A DNA stretch of 16,822 nt from CAJXTB01 sp047626195 (GTDB taxonomy: Bacteria; Myxococcota_A; UBA796; GCA-2862545): NCBI GenBank assembly GCA_047626195.1, contig JBLHSN010000103.1, forward strand, positions 1-16,822, read 5' to 3'. Shown here in pieces: positions 14,238 through 16,822 of this stretch (positions are counted from its first letter, which is position 1; each line of letters begins with the position of its first letter). The position numbers and the translations under genes were made by a program. The notes under the pieces are model-generated. The model did no database searches. It was not told where the DNA came from and saw only the letters and a list, made by a program, of their open reading frames with translations.

Positions 14238-15985
14238 TGCTCAACCCCGGCGACATCGTAGACAATCGCTTTGAGGTCTTGGCTCTCATTGGCCAAGGCG
14301 GTCTGGCGGAAGTGTTTCGCGTGCGCCACATGGAGTTGGGCTCGGAATACGCGCTGAAGCTGCTGACTTGGCGCCGTGAAAAGCTGGCCGAGCGCATGGT
14401 TCTGGAAGGGCGCATCCAAGCCCAGCTCAAGCATCCCAATGTGGTGTCGGTTGTCGACTTGGTCCGCCACGAGGGACAAGTCGGCCTGCTCATGGAGTTC
14501 GTAGACGGCGACACCCTTGAAGCCACCATCCTTGCAGGCCCCACACCCGTGGAGGCATCCCTGCGCCTGTTCTCTGGGGTTCTCGCCGCAGTAGACGCTG
14601 CTCACAACGCCGGCGTTCTTCACCGCGACCTCAAGCCTGCCAACATCATGCTCGCCCGCTCTGGCAGCACCCTCACCCCCAAGGTGGCCGACTTTGGCCT
14701 GGCCAAGGTCGTCTTGGAGACGGCTTCGGGCATGACCAAGGTGGGGATGACCATGGGTACGCCGGGGTACCTGGCACCCGAACAGCTGAGCGACGCCTCC
14801 ACAGCCGGTAAACAAGCAGATGTCTTTGCCCTGGGCATCATCCTATATGAGCTGCTGACCGGTACCCGCGCATACGACATTATCGACGGTATGGTGGCCA
14901 TACATGCAACGGCGAACGAGGTCCCCACACCGCTAAACGAACTGCGCCCGGACATCCCGCTGGCCATTTGCACCGTCGTTCAGCGCGCCACGGACCGCGA
15001 CCCCGCAAAGCGCCTACAGAGCTGCGCTGAATTCGCAGCACTGTTGTACCGCGACCACCCGATCTTGCTCGAACAGTTCTCCGACAGTGTACACGGCATG
15101 CCCATCTCCTTGTCGCTGGCCAGTCCGTCGTTCACAGCATCGAGCGGGAGTAAGACCTACCGCGACTTGGAGACCGCCGTCCCGCCAGTCGAGAAAGAAG
15201 CCGAGCCCCAGAAGCGCAGAGTCGGTCTTTGGATTGGCATCGCCGCTGCCGGACTTCTGCTGAGCCTCACCGCCATGGCAGCCGTCGCGTGGGTGAGCCT
15301 CTCGGAGACCCAATCCGGTCCGGCCATCACTCCAGTGGTGAGCGTCCCTCAGATTAGCCCTGTGGACGCGGACACGGAGCCAGACACGCAAGCAGAGCTA
15401 GACGCGGTTGTCGACGCCGAGCTGCCCGCCGACATCGAGGCTGCCGTCGCCGAGCCGGTAGAGCCAAGCCCACGTCGCGAACAATCCCAACCTGTGCGAG
15501 TGCAGCCCATCGAGCGGGACACGGAAGCCGACATCCAGGCCCAAGAGCGTGAAGAACCGGACACAGAGCGCGAAGAACCGGACACAGAGCGCGAAGAACC
15601 GGACGCAGAGCGCGAAGAACCGGACGCAGAGCCTGAAGAACCGGACGCAGAGCCCATCCGCGCAGTCATGGCCGTGACAGCACCAGTACCCCAGCCGGTC
15701 GCGTTGCTGCAGCTTCAAGGGGACTGGTCCGGTACCGCCGGGCGCCAACGCATGACGTTGTCCCTCGACTCCTCTTCAAACGGATCCATCAGAGGCCGCA
15801 TGACGGTATCTCTCGGCCCCACCGTGCGCACCGAGTCGGTGTCTGGAACGCTTGCCCCAGGCGGCGCCATCACCTTCACCGCCGGTGACTTCCTCTTCAG
15901 CGGTCGGGCAACAAACAGCCGTCTGTGGGGGTCGTACAGCAGCGGTGGCCGCGACCGTAACCTCGACTGGTCTGCCACCCGTTAG
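14237..15985 (+). CDS. Transmembrane serine/threonine protein kinase with repeat linker and C-terminal beta domain
   Basis: A 582-aa Hanks-type kinase. The catalytic domain (~residues 8-275) has the glycine loop GQGGLAEVFRV, invariant Lys41 (YALKLL), HRDLKPAN with catalytic Asp131 and Asn136, DFG Asp152, and GTPGYLAPEQ with Glu182, so it should be active. A single membrane helix spans ~331-355 (around LWIGIAAAGLLLSLTAM), preceded by basic residues. The extracytoplasmic part begins Pro/Glu/Asp-rich, with a tandem block of seven-residue EEPDxER-type units (~439-473), and ends in a ~90-residue beta-rich domain from ~490 (QGDWSGTAGRQRMTLSL... to FSGRATNSRLWGSYSSGG). It starts by TGATG overlap with the outer-membrane gene upstream, so the pair may form a signalling unit. 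No phosphatase or FHA protein is visible nearby. The C-terminal domain may bind a ligand in the periplasm, but this is not established. Confidence 0.9.
   Translation: MLNPGDIVDNRFEVLALIGQGGLAEVFRVRHMELGSEYALKLLTWRREKLAERMVLEGRIQAQLKHPNVVSVVDLVRHEGQVGLLMEFVDGDTLEATILAGPTPVEASLRLFSGVLAAVDAAHNAGVLHRDLKPANIMLARSGSTLTPKVADFGLAKVVLETASGMTKVGMTMGTPGYLAPEQLSDASTAGKQADVFALGIILYELLTGTRAYDIIDGMVAIHATANEVPTPLNELRPDIPLAICTVVQRATDRDPAKRLQSCAEFAALLYRDHPILLEQFSDSVHGMPISLSLASPSFTASSGSKTYRDLETAVPPVEKEAEPQKRRVGLWIGIAAAGLLLSLTAMAAVAWVSLSETQSGPAITPVVSVPQISPVDADTEPDTQAELDAVVDAELPADIEAAVAEPVEPSPRREQSQPVRVQPIERDTEADIQAQEREEPDTEREEPDTEREEPDAEREEPDAEPEEPDAEPIRAVMAVTAPVPQPVALLQLQGDWSGTAGRQRMTLSLDSSSNGSIRGRMTVSLGPTVRTESVSGTLAPGGAITFTAGDFLFSGRATNSRLWGSYSSGGRDRNLDWSATR
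15551..15655 (+). repeat. Five tandem 21-bp repeats in the kinase linker
   Basis: Five adjacent 21-base units begin at 15551, 15572, 15593, 15614 and 15635, each starting GAAGAACCGGAC. They are in frame and encode seven-residue units EEPDTER, EEPDTER, EEPDAER, EEPDAEP and EEPDAEP. The first two units are identical at the DNA level, and the last three differ at one or two codons (ACA to GCA, CGC to CCT/CCC), suggesting recent slippage-type expansion. The acidic, Pro-rich product should be an extended periplasmic spacer. Confidence 0.9.
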
Positions 15986-16257
15986 TCGCCGATTCCAAAA
16001 GCCTCCAACACGTCGCCAATCGGTTCGCCCACGTACAAAAATTCGGATGCGCCTGCCAGACGAACCTCGGTGATATCACGCTCCTCAAGCTCGTAATTGT
16101 CATCCGTGACGTAGCCCTGGAAGGTCCCAACCGCCGACACGTGGGCCTTTGCCACCCAGATTGGGCTCACCCCACGGAAGGCAAACGCCCGCAGCTCTCC
16201 CCGAGGTCCACCCTTCGATTTTTGTTCGACCATTCGGGTCAGCTTTACGAACGACAC
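15982..16257 (-). CDS. Small FlbD-like beta protein, unknown function
   Basis: A ~91-aa protein beginning SFVKLTRM and with GVSPIWVAKAHVSAV and LAGASEFLYVGEPIGDVLE, a pattern of short proteins in which a strand-turn-strand unit recurs, resembling FlbD and related small proteins of this group. The function in this context is not known. The frame is open up to 16446, but the upstream part is read in the rsuA-like gene region. I place the start at GTG 16257 because GGAGG lies four bases upstream (minus strand) and the product then begins at the conserved FVKLTR. ATG 16233 and ATG 16305 are alternatives. Its TAA overlaps the TAG of the Ser/Thr kinase by two bases on the opposite strand. It is divergent from the pseudouridine synthase gene, leaving 46 bases for both promoters. 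Confidence 0.6.
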   Translation of the reverse strand: MSFVKLTRMVEQKSKGGPRGELRAFAFRGVSPIWVAKAHVSAVGTFQGYVTDDNYELEERDITEVRLAGASEFLYVGEPIGDVLEAFGIGD

Positions 16258-16303
16258 ATCGCCTCCACTCGTTGACAGCACTCTACTGCGATACCGCGTC
16301 CCC

Positions 16304-16822
16304 ATGCCTATGCAACGACTCGACAAGTACCTCGCCCATGCAAGTGGTCTGCCCCGCAAACGCGTACGCGCTGTGATTCGCCAAGGCCGGGTCCGGGTGG
16401 ATGGTGTGGTCATTCGCGACTCCGCCCACCCAGTCGACGACCCCACAGTGATGTTGGACGGCGAAGTCCAGGGTGCCCGGATCGAAATAGCGGTCTTTCA
16501 CAAAGCTACGGGAACTCACTGCACTGTGGGCGATCCCATTGGACGACGCTCGCTGACCGAAGCTGCGCACCAGCTGCTGGACTTGGGCCTGCATCCCGTC
16601 GGTCGCCTCGACGCAGACACCTCGGGACTCTTGGTCTTCGCCCGCGACGGTCAGCTGACCCAGCGACTGCTGCACCCGCGTCACAAGGTGTACAAGACCT
16701 ATCAAGCCACTGTCGAAGGCGACATCGACCCTGGACTGGTTCAGCGCTTGGCCGAAGGAGTAGAGACCGCCCACGGTATCCATCCGGCCCGCGTAGACAG
16801 CATTGATGGCCAGGTTGTGACG
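16304..16822 (+). CDS. RsuA/RluB-family pseudouridine synthase (3' end outside window)
   Basis: The frame from ATG 16304 is open for 173 codons to the last base of the window, so the C-terminus is missing (full proteins are ~230-250 aa). Residues ~3-50 form an S4 RNA-binding domain (QRLDKYLAHASGLPRKRVRAVIRQGRVRVDG). The catalytic domain follows with VGRLDADTSGLLVFARDGQL (Asp103, the expected nucleophile of this family), then LLHPRHKVYKTYQATVEG. The family isomerises uridines in ribosomal RNA: RsuA modifies 16S rRNA, whereas RluB/E/F modify 23S. The exact target cannot be read from this fragment. A second ATG at 16310 is an alternative start. The best promoter-like element is a TTGACA at 16272-16277 with no good -10. 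Confidence 0.88.
   Translation, partial: MPMQRLDKYLAHASGLPRKRVRAVIRQGRVRVDGVVIRDSAHPVDDPTVMLDGEVQGARIEIAVFHKATGTHCTVGDPIGRRSLTEAAHQLLDLGLHPVGRLDADTSGLLVFARDGQLTQRLLHPRHKVYKTYQATVEGDIDPGLVQRLAEGVETAHGIHPARVDSIDGQVVT

Noticed and set aside
13991..14815. Long minus-strand frame (274 codons) antisense to the barrel and kinase genes
   Set aside because: It runs antisense through two well-supported plus-strand genes and shows no recognisable motifs; it is a codon-bias shadow.
15551..15655. CRISPR-like array
   Set aside because: The 21-bp units are adjacent without spacers and sit in frame in a coding gene; there are no cas genes.
15349..15748. Antisense frames with repeated Ser/Gly- or Leu-Cys-Val-Arg-Phe-Phe-like units
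   Set aside because: They only mirror the 21-bp repeat in other frames of the kinase linker.
16272..16300. Sigma70 promoter with TTGACA at 16272-16277 for the rsuA-like gene
   Set aside because: No acceptable -10 box lies 16-18 bases downstream. The bases at 16295-16300 are CGCGTC.
16283..16783. Minus-strand 166-codon frame at the window end
   Set aside because: It is antisense to the clear S4/pseudouridine synthase reading frame and has no motif.

Overview
This is a gene-dense bacterial chromosome segment (about 60% GC by eye) that looks like a member of the former Deltaproteobacteria / Myxococcota. That placement is inference. It rests on the secreted 'QGR...PRQR.SVPYA' and fibrinogen-like surface proteins, a Ser/Thr kinase with a C-terminal membrane anchor, a histidine kinase with a VLHNVGNALN-type H-box, and a deoxynucleoside kinase-panB-panC operon. 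No rRNA, phage, insertion sequence, integrase or CRISPR array is visible.

Layout. 1-3434 (+): the 3' part of a fibrinogen-like secreted protein, a DRE-TIM metallolyase (2-isopropylmalate/homocitrate synthase type), and a secreted cysteine-containing surface protein. 3450-6152 (-): an operon reading deoxynucleoside kinase, panB, panC, then a small membrane protein. PanB makes ketopantoate and PanC condenses pantoate with beta-alanine to give pantothenate, the CoA precursor. 6303-7253 (+): a possible 40-aa peptide followed by a polytopic membrane protein with an internal duplication. 7217-11418 (-): four genes in overlapping frames: an unrecognised 557-aa protein with a membrane hairpin, a Na/Pi-cotransporter-family protein, a two-TM protein, and a YdjM/DUF457-like membrane protein. 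This tight operon is the most likely uncharacterised functional unit in the window.

11420-11494 (+) is a clear tRNA-Val(CAC) with encoded CCA, followed by a strong intrinsic terminator. A good sigma70-type promoter at 11588-11616 then drives a six-TM histidine kinase (11645-13114). A beta-barrel-like exported protein (13302-14237) follows, joined by a TGATG overlap to a transmembrane Ser/Thr kinase (14237-15985) that carries a 5x21-bp tandem repeat. The window closes with a small FlbD-like protein on the minus strand and, divergently, the 5' part of an RsuA-family pseudouridine synthase that runs off the end.

The longest gene-free stretches are each under 190 bp (6153-6302, 11537-11644 and 13115-13301). 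Most genes are packed with overlaps or gaps of a few bases, so transcription units are inferred from spacing. All functional calls rest on motifs read by eye; no database search was run.
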